Origin: Hungatella effluvii
GTDB lineage: Bacteria > Bacillota > Clostridia > Lachnospirales > Lachnospiraceae
Assembly (NCBI RefSeq): GCF_003201875.1
Contig: NZ_QJKD01000009.1
Span: 186,001 to 250,000, forward strand
Direction of reading: 5' to 3'
Length of the DNA: 64,000 bases
Part shown: positions 43,430-52,481 of the stretch, one piece after another
How the letters are laid out: every line of letters starts with the position of its first letter
How positions within the stretch are numbered: position 1 is the stretch's first letter
Position numbers and translations under genes: made by a program
The notes under the pieces: generated by a model
What the model was told of the DNA's origin: nothing
Databases searched by the model: none
Seen by the model: only the letters and a program-made list of their open reading frames with translations

Positions 43430-44206
43430 ATGGAACGGACCTATACACTAATGCTGGTGGAGGATGAGCGGAATATTCTGTATGGCATGAAGAATGCCAT
43501 CCTCTGCCACAAGCCCCAGGTTACTGATATTCTGACCGCTGAAAATGGACGGGAGGCGCTGGAGCTTTTGGAGGAACGGGTTCCGGATATCATCATTACG
43601 GATATCCGCATGCCGGAGGTAGACGGCACCGAGCTGGTCCGCCGGATTCGTGAACAGGGGTACGAGATGCCTGTGATCATTCTGACGGCCATGACGGACT
43701 TTGCCATTGCCAGGGATTTGATCCATTACCAGATTCAGAATTACATCGTGAAGCCATTTTCGATTGAGGAGATCTTAAAGGAGACGGAGGTGGCCATCGG
43801 AGAACTGAAGAAGCGCAGCCAGATGAAGATGGCGCAGAAGATCGTGAAGGAGTTCCCGGAACTGGTGGAAACTCCGCCCTCCAGCGAGAACCAGCTGATA
43901 TCACAGGCCGTGGAATACATAAGCAGCCACTTGGACGGCGCAGCCTCTTTAAATGACATTTCCGGGGCGCTCCATGTGAGCAAGGCGTATCTGTCCACAC
44001 TGTTTAAGCGGGAGATGAATACGACCGTGACGGATTTTGTGACGAAGCAGCGGATGAAGGAGGCAAAAAAGCTTCTTCTGGAGACCGATATGCTGGTATC
44101 AGAGATCTATTTAAAGGTGGGCTACCAGAGCGATAAGTACTTTATCAAGGTGTTTAAGGAGATGGAGGGGGTGACGCCTCTTGCCTACCGGAAACGTTGG
44201 AAATGA
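43430..44206 (+). CDS. AraC-type response regulator (YesN-like)
   Basis: 258 residues. Receiver domain with phospho-acceptor D58 in IIITDIRMPEVDG, a linker, and a C-terminal AraC double helix-turn-helix (about 160-258, with LNDISGALHVSKAYLSTLFK and VGYQSDKYFIKVFKE). It lacks the long middle domain of larger YesN proteins. It is the last gene of the CUT1/GH43 operon and the expected partner of the kinase at 36732, which makes the operon self-activating. Confidence 0.92.
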   Translation: MERTYTLMLVEDERNILYGMKNAILCHKPQVTDILTAENGREALELLEERVPDIIITDIRMPEVDGTELVRRIREQGYEMPVIILTAMTDFAIARDLIHYQIQNYIVKPFSIEEILKETEVAIGELKKRSQMKMAQKIVKEFPELVETPPSSENQLISQAVEYISSHLDGAASLNDISGALHVSKAYLSTLFKREMNTTVTDFVTKQRMKEAKKLLLETDMLVSEIYLKVGYQSDKYFIKVFKEMEGVTPLAYRKRWK

Positions 44207-44256
44207 AAATCACTATCAGATTTGCCTCATTTGTGCGGATGAATCTGGAAGATTGT

Positions 44257-44545
44257 GTAACAGTTCAGCCTTCGCTTCCGTCAGCCGCTGTCCGGTCCGG
44301 CGCTTCCGTTTCCCGAATCGTTCCAGTTCCGGTTTCGGGCATAAGAAGTTCTAAACGTGCAGAATTTTTCTAAAAACCAGGAGAAATGCCCAAACTCGCG
44401 TTGCTCAAACAAGTGGACATTTCCCCTGAACGAAAAATTTTGCGCGTTAAGAACTTCTAATACCCTGCAAAGTCACAGGAACGATTCGGGAAACGGAAGC
44501 GCCGGACCGGACAGCGGCTGACGGAAGCGAAGGCTGAACTGTTAC
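44257..44545. mobile_element. MITE-like element with 68-bp perfect terminal inverted repeats
   Basis: The arms 44257-44324 and 44478-44545 are exact reverse complements over 68 bases, starting GTAACAGTTCAG. The inner part continues as an imperfect palindrome (AGAAGTTCT and AGAACTTCT arms and a GGAGAAATG/CATTTCCCC pair) around 44395-44415. Both ends are flanked by the 8-base direct repeat AAGATTGT (44249-44256 and 44546-44553), as expected of a target-site duplication. It has no coding capacity. It fills most of the 506-base gap between the response regulator and pckA. Confidence 0.8.
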
Positions 44546-44585
44546 AAGATTGTAAAAAAAATAACAAAAGAAATGAAATGAAATA

Positions 44586-44614
44586 TTGACTATTTCGATT
44601 ATTTGTAATAAAGT
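44586..44614 (+). promoter_or_regulatory. pckA promoter and 5' hairpin
   Basis: TTGACT (44586-44591), 17 bases, TAAAGT (44609-44614). The transcript would start near 44621 with a hairpin at its very 5' end (CCTAT/ATAGG with ATTA/TAAT outside, 44619-44656), which can stabilise a message. The leader is about 90 bases. Confidence 0.6.
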
Positions 44615-44712
44615 AAGTATTAGCCTATGGCGTGTAACTTACAAGGTATAGGTAATATCAAATAAACAATTTGGTTACTATACACTAATACAGAAAAGAG
44701 AGGTTGAATAAA

Positions 44713-46317
44713 ATGGCAGAAATCGATTTAAGTCAGTATGGTATCAACGGAACAACAGAAATCGTCTACAACCCTTCATTTGAAACATTATTTGAAGAAG
44801 AGACGAAACCAGAACTGGTAGGCTATGAAAAAGGCCAGGTAAGTGAACTTGGTGCAGTTAATGTTATGACGGGTATTTATACAGGACGTTCACCTAAAGA
44901 TAAGTACATTGTCATGGATGAGAATTCAAAGGACACTGTATGGTGGACTTCTGATGAATATAAGAATGATAATCACCCGGCCAGCCAGGAAGCCTGGGAT
45001 ACTGTAAAGAAGATCGCTCAGGAAGAACTTTCCGGCAAGAGACTGTTTGTTGTAGATGCATTCTGCGGAGCGAATAAAGATACCCGTATGGCAATCCGTT
45101 TCATCGTTGAGGTTGCATGGCAGGCTCATTTCGTAAAGAACATGTTCATCCAGCCTACAGCAGAAGAACTTGAGAACTTTACACCGGATTTCGTTGTATA
45201 CAATGCTTCCAAAGCAAAAGTAGAAAATTACAAAGAGTTAGGTCTGAACTCTGAGACAACTTCCATGTTCAACATCACCAGCCGCGAGCAGGTAATCGTA
45301 AATACATGGTACGGCGGAGAGATGAAGAAGGGTATGTTCTCCATGATGAACTACTATCTGCCGTTAAAGGGCATTGCTTCCATGCACTGTTCTGCAAACA
45401 CAGACTTAAACGGCGAGAATACCGCTATCTTCTTCGGCCTTTCCGGAACAGGAAAGACAACACTGTCCACAGACCCGAAGCGTCTCCTGATCGGCGATGA
45501 CGAGCACGGCTGGGACGACAACGGCGTATTCAACTTCGAAGGCGGCTGCTACGCTAAGGTTATCAACCTGGATAAAGAATCCGAGCCGGATATCTACAAT
45601 GCAATTAAGCGCAACGCTCTGTTAGAGAACGTTACCCTTGATTCTGAAGGCAAGATTGATTTCGACGATAAGAGCGTGACAGAGAATACCCGTGTATCCT
45701 ACCCGATCGACCATATCGAGAAGATCGTTCGCCCGGTTTCCGCAGCTCCTGCAGCAAAAGATGTAATCTTCCTGTCAGCAGATGCGTTCGGCGTACTTCC
45801 TCCAGTATCCATCCTGACACCAGAGCAGACTCAGTACTACTTCCTGTCTGGATTTACAGCAAAGCTTGCTGGTACAGAGCGTGGAATTACAGAGCCTACA
45901 CCTACATTCTCCGCTTGCTTCGGCCAGGCTTTCTTAGAGCTGCACCCGACAAAGTATGCAGAGGAGCTTGTTAAGAAGATGGAGAAGAGCGGCGCAAAGG
46001 CTTATCTTGTCAACACCGGATGGAATGGTACCGGCAAGCGTATCTCTATCAAGGATACCCGCGGCATCATCGACGCGATTCTGGATGGTTCTATTGCAAG
46101 CGCACCGACAAAGCAGCTTCCGTACTTCAACTTTGAGATTCCGACAGAGCTTCCGGGTGTAGATCCTAAGATCCTTGATCCTCGCGATACATATGCTGAA
46201 GTTTCCGAGTGGGAGACAAAGGCAAAAGATCTGTCTCAGCGTTTCATTAAGAACTTCGCAAAATATGAGGGAAATGAAGCAGGAAAAGCTTTAGTTTCTG
46301 CTGGTCCTGAAGTTTAA
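44713..46317 (+). CDS. pckA: Phosphoenolpyruvate carboxykinase (ATP)
   Basis: 534 residues from the ATG at 44713, with AGAGAGG before it; an in-frame TTG three codons earlier is less likely. It interconverts oxaloacetate plus ATP with PEP, CO2 and ADP. The P-loop kinase-1a motif is GLSGTGKTTLS, the metal and substrate residues lie in KGIASMHCSAN and LIGDDEHGW, and the ATP-type signature is complete. In gut anaerobes it often runs toward oxaloacetate, and with ppdK it sets the PEP-pyruvate-oxaloacetate node. Codon use is that of a highly expressed gene. Confidence 0.97.
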   Translation: MAEIDLSQYGINGTTEIVYNPSFETLFEEETKPELVGYEKGQVSELGAVNVMTGIYTGRSPKDKYIVMDENSKDTVWWTSDEYKNDNHPASQEAWDTVKKIAQEELSGKRLFVVDAFCGANKDTRMAIRFIVEVAWQAHFVKNMFIQPTAEELENFTPDFVVYNASKAKVENYKELGLNSETTSMFNITSREQVIVNTWYGGEMKKGMFSMMNYYLPLKGIASMHCSANTDLNGENTAIFFGLSGTGKTTLSTDPKRLLIGDDEHGWDDNGVFNFEGGCYAKVINLDKESEPDIYNAIKRNALLENVTLDSEGKIDFDDKSVTENTRVSYPIDHIEKIVRPVSAAPAAKDVIFLSADAFGVLPPVSILTPEQTQYYFLSGFTAKLAGTERGITEPTPTFSACFGQAFLELHPTKYAEELVKKMEKSGAKAYLVNTGWNGTGKRISIKDTRGIIDAILDGSIASAPTKQLPYFNFEIPTELPGVDPKILDPRDTYAEVSEWETKAKDLSQRFIKNFAKYEGNEAGKALVSAGPEV

Positions 46318-46336
46318 GAGTAAAATGAGTTTTTGG

Positions 46337-46365
46337 CCCCCGGCAGTATCTGCCGGGGGTTTTTG
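46337..46365 (+). terminator. pckA terminator
   Basis: Perfect ten-base-pair stem CCCCCGGCAG/CTGCCGGGGG with a three-base loop and a T-run. Confidence 0.92.
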
Positions 46366-46437
46366 TGTATGGCAGGTAAAAGCTGATGGGAATCATAGTT
46401 ATTTGATAAAAAATAACAAATCTGATTGGGGGTAAAC

Positions 46438-47217
46438 ATGGTTCGTGATACAAAAATTATCTTTTTTGATATTGATGGAACGCTTATTGATATGAAGAGA
46501 AAGCAGATTTCCAGTAAGACCATAGAAATGCTGAAAAGGCTGAAAGAGAACAACGTGATTATCTGCATTGCAACGGGCCGGGCGCCTTTAGCGCTTCCCA
46601 AGTTTGAGGATATCCGGTTTGATGTTTATCTGACATTTAACGGATCGTATTGTTACAATCAAAATCACACAATCTTCAGCAATCCGCTGCAGACAAATGA
46701 TGTTTATTCCATAATAAAAAACGCGGAGGCAATTCGAAGACCCGTGTCCCTTGCCACAAAAGACAGACAGGCGGCAAATGGAAAGGATGAAGATCTCATC
46801 GAGTATTATGGCTTTGCCAACCGCCAGGTGGAAGTTGCAGATGATTTTGACGAAGTGGCAAAAAAAGAAGTGTACCAGATTATGCTGGGATGCCGTGAAA
46901 AAGACCATCTTTCGTTATTGAATGGTGTCCGTCACGCCAAAATTGCAGCCTGGTGGGACAGAGCGGTGGACATCATCCCTGCTGACGGCGGCAAAGGCAT
47001 CGGGATAGAAAAAGTTCTGGAATATTATCACTTAAACAAATCAGATGCGATGGCTTTTGGAGATGGAAACAATGATATTGAGATGTTTCAGGCGGTTGGA
47101 AGGGGAATAGCAATGGCAAACGCATCCGACAGGCTCAAGGAAACTGCGTACGATATCTGCGGTGATGCAGCGGAGGATGGGATATATCATTATTGTATGG
47201 AGCACCGGCTTATATAA
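46438..47217 (+). CDS. Cof-type HAD-superfamily phosphatase
   Basis: 259 residues from the ATG at 46438, preceded by GGGGGT; an in-frame GTG lies four codons earlier. HAD motifs: FFDIDGTLI with the nucleophile Asp, CIATGRAP, and FGDGNNDIEMF. A type IIB cap lies between them. Such enzymes dephosphorylate sugar phosphates and cofactors with low specificity. It has its own terminator and follows that of pckA, so it is monocistronic. Confidence 0.9.
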   Translation: MVRDTKIIFFDIDGTLIDMKRKQISSKTIEMLKRLKENNVIICIATGRAPLALPKFEDIRFDVYLTFNGSYCYNQNHTIFSNPLQTNDVYSIIKNAEAIRRPVSLATKDRQAANGKDEDLIEYYGFANRQVEVADDFDEVAKKEVYQIMLGCREKDHLSLLNGVRHAKIAAWWDRAVDIIPADGGKGIGIEKVLEYYHLNKSDAMAFGDGNNDIEMFQAVGRGIAMANASDRLKETAYDICGDAAEDGIYHYCMEHRLI

Positions 47218-47234
47218 GCGTAAGCTGACGATAC

Positions 47235-47271
47235 GGCGCGGGAAAATCTCCGGATTTTCCCGCGCCTTTCA
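47235..47271 (+). terminator. Terminator of the HAD phosphatase gene
   Basis: Fourteen-base-pair perfect stem, GGCGCGGGAAAATC with its complement, loop TCCG, then TTT. The remaining 47272-47445 shows AT-rich sequence without a recognisable feature up to the next promoter. Confidence 0.88.
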
Positions 47272-47445
47272 GTTTGCGGAAAAACTGTGGATAAGATTTT
47301 TACATGTTTAAAGAGAAGTTACACTCGGTTGGACTGATTTTGAGTGATATAAAAACAGAAATATACAGATTGCATAAAAATAGTTTTGTATACGCTGAAA
47401 AAAAAGCCATATTGCTGTCATAATTTACAAAAAAAATATTACCTA

Positions 47446-47474
47446 TTGATTTAAACGTGTAAACGAACTATAAT
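47446..47474 (+). promoter_or_regulatory. Promoter with overlapping LacI-type operator, nucleoside operon
   Basis: TTGATT (47446-47451), 17 bases, TATAAT (47469-47474). Within the spacer TTTAAACGTGTAAA (47450-47463) is a pseudo-palindrome centred on CG, the typical LacI-family operator form. The LacI-type regulator encoded at 57109 in the same operon is the obvious candidate ligand. Confidence 0.65.
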
Positions 47475-47539
47475 GTGACCATAGAATAACAGTAGTTAGT
47501 TGAATGTAGATAATGCATACTTTTCGAGGAGGTCGTGAT

Positions 47540-48352
47540 TTGAAATCTTATGAAGCAATGGAAGAAGAAGCTCTGGCCGTGCGCAGAGACATCATTGAAA
47601 TGCTTTACCTGGCGGGAAGCGGTCATCCCGGCGGTTCCCTGTCGGTGACGGATATTCTGGTGTGTCTATACAACCGGATCCGCGTGGACGAAAAGCAGCC
47701 GGTCATGGAAGACCGGGACCGGGTGGTACTCAGTAAGGGACATGCAGCCCCCGCGTTGTATGCCGTGCTCGCGGAACACGGTTTTTTTTCAAAAGATGCG
47801 TTTAAACGTTTAAGAAGACTGGGGGGCATGCTTCAGGGCCATCCGGATATGAATAAGACGCCGGGGGTCGATGTCTGCACAGGTTCTCTGGGACTTGGGG
47901 TATCAACCGCCTGTGGAATCGCACTGGCTGGAAAAGTAAGAAAGAAAGACTACCACGTATATGCGATTCTGGGAGACGGGGAGCTGCAGGAGGGCATCGT
48001 ATGGGAAGCCATGACGGCAGCGGTTCACCATAAGCTGGATAACATGACGGTGATTGTGGATTTAAACGGGCTGCAGATCGACGGTCCGGTGGATAAAGTA
48101 ATGGGCCTTGGTAATCTAAAGGGAAAATTCCTGGATTACGGTTTTAAAGTGGTGGAAGTGGACGGACATGATTTTGAGGCGCTGGACGCAGCCATCGCGG
48201 TGAGAGAAGACGGCAGGCCGGTCTGCGTACTGGCAAAGACAGTGAAGGGAAAAGGCGTTTCCTTCATGGAGAACCAGGCCGGATGGCATGGACAGAAGGT
48301 AAGCGAGGAAGATTATAAGACTGCTATGGAAGAATTGAAAGGAGGAAGATGA
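47540..48352 (+). CDS. Transketolase, N-terminal subunit
   Basis: 270 residues from a TTG at 47540, chosen because GAGGAGG lies seven bases before it; an ATG at 47513 has no such site. This is the thiamine-diphosphate-binding half: GSGHPGGSLSVTD, KGHAAPALYAVLAEHG, and the ThDP motif GDGELQEG...N (GDGELQEGIVWEAM). The C-terminal half is the next gene. Split transketolases are common in Clostridia and archaea. As first gene of the nucleoside operon it would process pentose phosphates. Confidence 0.93.
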   Translation: MKSYEAMEEEALAVRRDIIEMLYLAGSGHPGGSLSVTDILVCLYNRIRVDEKQPVMEDRDRVVLSKGHAAPALYAVLAEHGFFSKDAFKRLRRLGGMLQGHPDMNKTPGVDVCTGSLGLGVSTACGIALAGKVRKKDYHVYAILGDGELQEGIVWEAMTAAVHHKLDNMTVIVDLNGLQIDGPVDKVMGLGNLKGKFLDYGFKVVEVDGHDFEALDAAIAVREDGRPVCVLAKTVKGKGVSFMENQAGWHGQKVSEEDYKTAMEELKGGR

Positions 48353-48353
48353 G

Positions 48354-49289
48354 ATGGCTGAACCGGCAATGAGAGAGGCTTATGGAGACGCCTTGCTTAA
48401 GATGGGGGAGGACGAACGCGTCGTGGTTCTGGATGCGGATCTGGCGAAAGCTACTTCCTCCGGCAAATTTGCGGCGAAGTATCCTGATCGGTTCTTTGAT
48501 ATGGGAATTGCGGAGCAGAATCTGATGGGAACGGCAGCGGGAATGGCGATCAGCGGACTGAAGCCCTTTGCATCCACCTTTGCCCTGTTTGCAGCGGGGC
48601 GGGCTTATGAGCCCATCCGCAACGCGGTCTGTTACGCGAAGGCTCCGGTGAAGATCGTGGCTACACATGCGGGACTTTCGCCGAATTCTGACGGAGGAAG
48701 CCATGAGACGATCGAAGATATCGCACTGATGCGGGTGCTTCCGGGCATGACAGTTTTAAGCCCCTGTGATTACAGGCAGGCGCTTGACATGGTTTTACAG
48801 ATGAAAGATATGGATCACCCGGCTTATATCCGGATGTCGAGACACCCGGTGGAGACGGTGACCACAGAGGGAAGCCATACGGAGATCGGTAAGATCGACG
48901 TGCTCCGCGAAGGCGGAGATGTGTGCTTTGCGGCCACGGGGATTATGGTGGCGGAAGCGCTGCATGCGGCGGAGGCCCTGGAGGAAAAGGGAATACATGT
49001 GGCGGTTTTAAATGTACATACCATCAAGCCTTTGGATAAGGAGACACTGATCCGCTACGGAAAATCCTGCGGATGTATGGTGACGGCTGAGGAACACTCG
49101 GTAATCGGAGGATTGGGATCCGCAGTGGCGGAAGTTCTTTCAGAATGCGGCGGATGCCGTTTGAAACGTGTCGGTATTCAGGATAAATTCGGACAGTCCG
49201 GTGATCTGGGAGAATTGATGGAGAGCTATGGACTGACGGCAGAAAATCTTATTGAGACCGCATTAAAACTGATGGAGGAAGACAAATGA
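48354..49289 (+). CDS. Transketolase, C-terminal subunit
   Basis: 311 residues. Pyrimidine-binding domain with DIGIAEQN-like motif (here DMGIAEQNLMGTAAGMA, containing the cofactor-activating Glu) and the C-terminal transketolase domain with VTAEEHSVIGGLGSA. It starts one base after the stop of the N-terminal half, and its stop overlaps the nucleoside hydrolase start by four bases, so all three genes are coupled. Confidence 0.93.
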   Translation: MAEPAMREAYGDALLKMGEDERVVVLDADLAKATSSGKFAAKYPDRFFDMGIAEQNLMGTAAGMAISGLKPFASTFALFAAGRAYEPIRNAVCYAKAPVKIVATHAGLSPNSDGGSHETIEDIALMRVLPGMTVLSPCDYRQALDMVLQMKDMDHPAYIRMSRHPVETVTTEGSHTEIGKIDVLREGGDVCFAATGIMVAEALHAAEALEEKGIHVAVLNVHTIKPLDKETLIRYGKSCGCMVTAEEHSVIGGLGSAVAEVLSECGGCRLKRVGIQDKFGQSGDLGELMESYGLTAENLIETALKLMEEDK

Positions 49290-51268
49290 ATAAGATCCCG
49301 GTAATCATAGACTGCGATACAGGAATCGACGATATGATCTCCTTTGCCGTGACACTCACCTCAGAGAAGCTTAACATTCTGGGGATCACCACAGCGGCAG
49401 GAAATCAGGTGGTGGATGTCACCACACAGAATACATTAAACGGAGTCACTATCATGGGAAGAACCGACATTCCGGTGGCAAGAGGTGCAGAAAAGCCGCT
49501 TTCGAGGCCGCTTCGGGACGCCGGATACATACACGGTGAAAACGGTCTTGGAACGTACCGGTTCGCCGAAATGACGGCCAAACAGCCGGAAGATGCGGAC
49601 GCGGTAGAACTGATGAGAAGCCTGCTGGACGCATCGGAAGAGAAGGTCGTGATTCTTGCGATCGCCCCTCTGACCAATGTGGCGAGACTGCTGATGGAAC
49701 ATCCGGAAGCAGGAGAGAAGATAGATAAGATTGTATTTATGGGAGGTTCTTTAAGAACCGGCAATCCTACCCCGGTATCCACCTTTAATGTGCTGGCGGA
49801 TCCGGAAGCTGCAAGATATGTGATGAAGAGCGGAATTCCCTTCCACATGTGTCCGCTGGATACGACCAGGGAGCTATATCTGACCGTGGATGACATTGAA
49901 GCCATCGGAGCGATCGGAAATCCGGTTGCTCAGATGAACTACGAGATGTGCCGTTTTTACAATGACGCCGTGAATAAGAACAACAACGCGGATAAGCGTT
50001 TTAAGGGCCTTTGCATCCACGACCTCTGTGCGGCGGCGTACGTGACGGATCCCCAGCTTTTCACAACCGTGAAATATCAGGGGGATGTGGAGACGGAAGG
50101 GGAGCTGACTCTGGGATTTACGGTTCTGGATTATGAAAATATCAGACAGGTACCGGAGGAAGAAAGAAATGTAACCTTTATCAGTTCCGTTGACAGAGAA
50201 GGCGTTTTGAAGATATATTTCGAGGCTCTGAAAAGCTTTGGAGAACCGTGCGACGCACAGCTGGCAGAAAGCAATTTTCAGTCATGCTCCGGGGGGAAGA
50301 ATTCAATGGATAGAATACCGGTAATCATAGACTGCGATACAGGAATTGATGATATGATATCCTTTGTGCTGACGCTTGCGTCGAAACAGCTGGATATCCG
50401 GGGCGTTACCACTGTGGCGGGAAATGTGTCCCTGCCGTACACGACGTACAATACCGTCAACGGCCTGGCATTTATGGGCAGAGGCGAGATACCGGTGGCA
50501 GCCGGAGAAGCCGCGCCCCTGAAACGTCCGTACCGCGACGCCAGTGAAATTCACGGGGACAGCGGGCTGGGAGCATTTACGTTTAAAAATCCCGTGGATT
50601 ACGGCCCTGTGGAGACCGGCGGGGTGCAGTTCCTGTATGAGAAGCTGATGGAATCGGAAGAGAAGATCACGATTCTGGCGCTGGCTCCTCTCACCAATAT
50701 TGCAAAGCTGTATCTGGAGCACCCGGACTGCAAGGAAAAGATTGAGAAGATCGTATTTATGGGCGGCTCCATTTTCAGCGGTAATCCGACGCCGGTTGCG
50801 ACGTTTAACGTGTGGGTGGATCCCGAGGCGGCAAGGATCGTTCTGGAGGGCGGTGTTCCCTTCTATATGTGTCCGCTGGATACCACCAGAGAAGCCTATC
50901 TGTCGGAAGATGAGCTGGAAATTATCGGGACTATCGACAATCCGGTGGCAGATATGGTCTACACCATGTGCAGCTTCTACTGGAGCCAGGAGAAAAAGAA
51001 TGTAAACGGCCATAAGCGTTTTAAGGGGTTATGCATCCATGACCTGTGCACAGCAGCGTATGTGACGAACCCGGAGCTGTTTCACTCCACGAAATATTAC
51101 GGAGATGTGGAGACGAAGGGGCCGCTCACGGAAGGCTTTACCATGATCGACTATGAGGACATCTTAAGGAAGAGCGAGGAAGAGAAAAACATCGATTATA
51201 TTGATTCCGTTGACAGAGACGGTGTGATGAAGGTTTTCTTTGAGGCACTGAACTCTTATTCAAAATAA
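49286..51268 (+). CDS. Tandem-fused nucleoside hydrolase (two IunH-type domains)
   Basis: 660 residues made of two homologous nucleoside hydrolase domains, residues 1-325 and 341-660. Both begin with the same metal motif IPVIIDCDTGIDDMISF, carry IVFMGGS and the active-site segment RFKGLCIHDLC(A/T)AAYVT. Each domain is of normal full length, so this is a fusion of two genes. The junction contains GGGGGGAAG seven bases before an in-frame ATG (50306), so domain 2 may also be made separately. The enzymes cleave nucleosides to base and ribose with bound calcium. Neighbouring genes import nucleosides and use pentose phosphates. No signal peptide. Confidence 0.92.
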   Translation: MNKIPVIIDCDTGIDDMISFAVTLTSEKLNILGITTAAGNQVVDVTTQNTLNGVTIMGRTDIPVARGAEKPLSRPLRDAGYIHGENGLGTYRFAEMTAKQPEDADAVELMRSLLDASEEKVVILAIAPLTNVARLLMEHPEAGEKIDKIVFMGGSLRTGNPTPVSTFNVLADPEAARYVMKSGIPFHMCPLDTTRELYLTVDDIEAIGAIGNPVAQMNYEMCRFYNDAVNKNNNADKRFKGLCIHDLCAAAYVTDPQLFTTVKYQGDVETEGELTLGFTVLDYENIRQVPEEERNVTFISSVDREGVLKIYFEALKSFGEPCDAQLAESNFQSCSGGKNSMDRIPVIIDCDTGIDDMISFVLTLASKQLDIRGVTTVAGNVSLPYTTYNTVNGLAFMGRGEIPVAAGEAAPLKRPYRDASEIHGDSGLGAFTFKNPVDYGPVETGGVQFLYEKLMESEEKITILALAPLTNIAKLYLEHPDCKEKIEKIVFMGGSIFSGNPTPVATFNVWVDPEAARIVLEGGVPFYMCPLDTTREAYLSEDELEIIGTIDNPVADMVYTMCSFYWSQEKKNVNGHKRFKGLCIHDLCTAAYVTNPELFHSTKYYGDVETKGPLTEGFTMIDYEDILRKSEEEKNIDYIDSVDRDGVMKVFFEALNSYSK

Positions 51269-51336
51269 ATATTTAAAAACGGGTTTCGCTGTTTCTAAGG
51301 CGGCGGGCGTAATGAAAATATAAAGGAGAAGATAAA

Positions 51337-52392
51337 ATGAAAAAAGTTATAGCGGCAGTACTGGCGGGAGTTATGGCATTTTCTTTGACAGCATGCGGAG
51401 GCGGAACAGCGAAAGACGCAGGGAGCGGTGAAAAGGCGGAAGGAACGGGAGAAAAGACTTACAAGGTCGCACTGATGGCGGACGGCGCCGGTTTCGGTTC
51501 CCAAAGCTTCAACGACGTAGCGCTGGAAGGACTGGAGAAGGCAAAGGAAGACTTCGGAATCGAGCTGACCACATTGGAGGTAAAGGAAGTAGCAGACTTT
51601 GCTAACAGCTTAAGAAGCCTGGCGCAGCAGGGCTGTGATCTGATCATTACGCCCAGCTCCACCATCAAGGATGCGGTAACAGAAGTTGCAGCGGAGTATC
51701 CGGATACGTATTTCGGACTTCTGGATGTACAGGTGGAGGGAGTATCAAACGTGGTTTCCTCCAGCTACCGTGAGCATGAGGCGGCTTTTTTACTCGGCGC
51801 TCTTGGCGGTTACGTGACAAAGACAAACCAGATTGGCTTTATCGGCGGTGTCAGCGGCGTGATCCAGGACCGTTTTCAGTACGGATACATGGCCGGAGCA
51901 TGGTATTCCAACCCGGATATCAAGGTGACCTCCTCCTATACCGGCAGCTTCAGCGACGTGGGTAAGGGAAAAGAGATCGCAACCATGATGTTCAGCGATG
52001 GCTGCGACTATGTGGCGCCATCTGCAGGCGCGTGCAACTTAGGCGTTTTCCAGGCCTCCAAGGAAGCCGGTGCCGACAAGTGGAGCTTTGGAGCGGCCAA
52101 CGGACAGTTTAACCAGATGCCTGACAAGATCGTGGCTTCCCAGGTAAAGCGTGTGGACAATGTCGCTTATTCCATGGTGGAAAAGATGGTAAATGGAACA
52201 CTGAAGGGCGAACAGAGCGAATACGGCTTAAAGGATGGCGGCGTGGATTTAATGTACTCCACAGAGGAGGCCATGAAGGACGCAGTACCTCAGGATATCA
52301 AGGATAAAGTAGAAGAGATCAAAAAACAGATTGTGGATGGAACGATTAAAGTTCCGGCTACTCAGGATGAATATAACGCATATGTAAAATAG
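51337..52392 (+). CDS. BMP-family nucleoside-binding lipoprotein (second system)
   Basis: 351 residues. Lipobox LTAC with the lipidated Cys at 20. The mature domain starts YKVALMADGAGFGSQSFNDV, the BMP-family opening. It should capture nucleosides for the transporter encoded next. It is only a distant relative of the binding protein at 15192, with a shorter tether, which suggests different ligand preference. AAAGGAG precedes the ATG. Confidence 0.92.
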   Translation: MKKVIAAVLAGVMAFSLTACGGGTAKDAGSGEKAEGTGEKTYKVALMADGAGFGSQSFNDVALEGLEKAKEDFGIELTTLEVKEVADFANSLRSLAQQGCDLIITPSSTIKDAVTEVAAEYPDTYFGLLDVQVEGVSNVVSSSYREHEAAFLLGALGGYVTKTNQIGFIGGVSGVIQDRFQYGYMAGAWYSNPDIKVTSSYTGSFSDVGKGKEIATMMFSDGCDYVAPSAGACNLGVFQASKEAGADKWSFGAANGQFNQMPDKIVASQVKRVDNVAYSMVEKMVNGTLKGEQSEYGLKDGGVDLMYSTEEAMKDAVPQDIKDKVEEIKKQIVDGTIKVPATQDEYNAYVK

Positions 52393-52481
52393 AACCCGTA
52401 TCGAGCGGAAATGGTATGCATCGCACGTAAGTGCCTGAAAGACAGGCGCTAAATGCTCATAGCGAAGAGAGGGGTACCGAT

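Noticed and set aside
44257..44545. Very long terminator or attenuator of the GH43 operon
   Set aside because: The 68-bp perfect arms, the absence of a T-run and the 8-bp flanking duplication fit an inserted element better.
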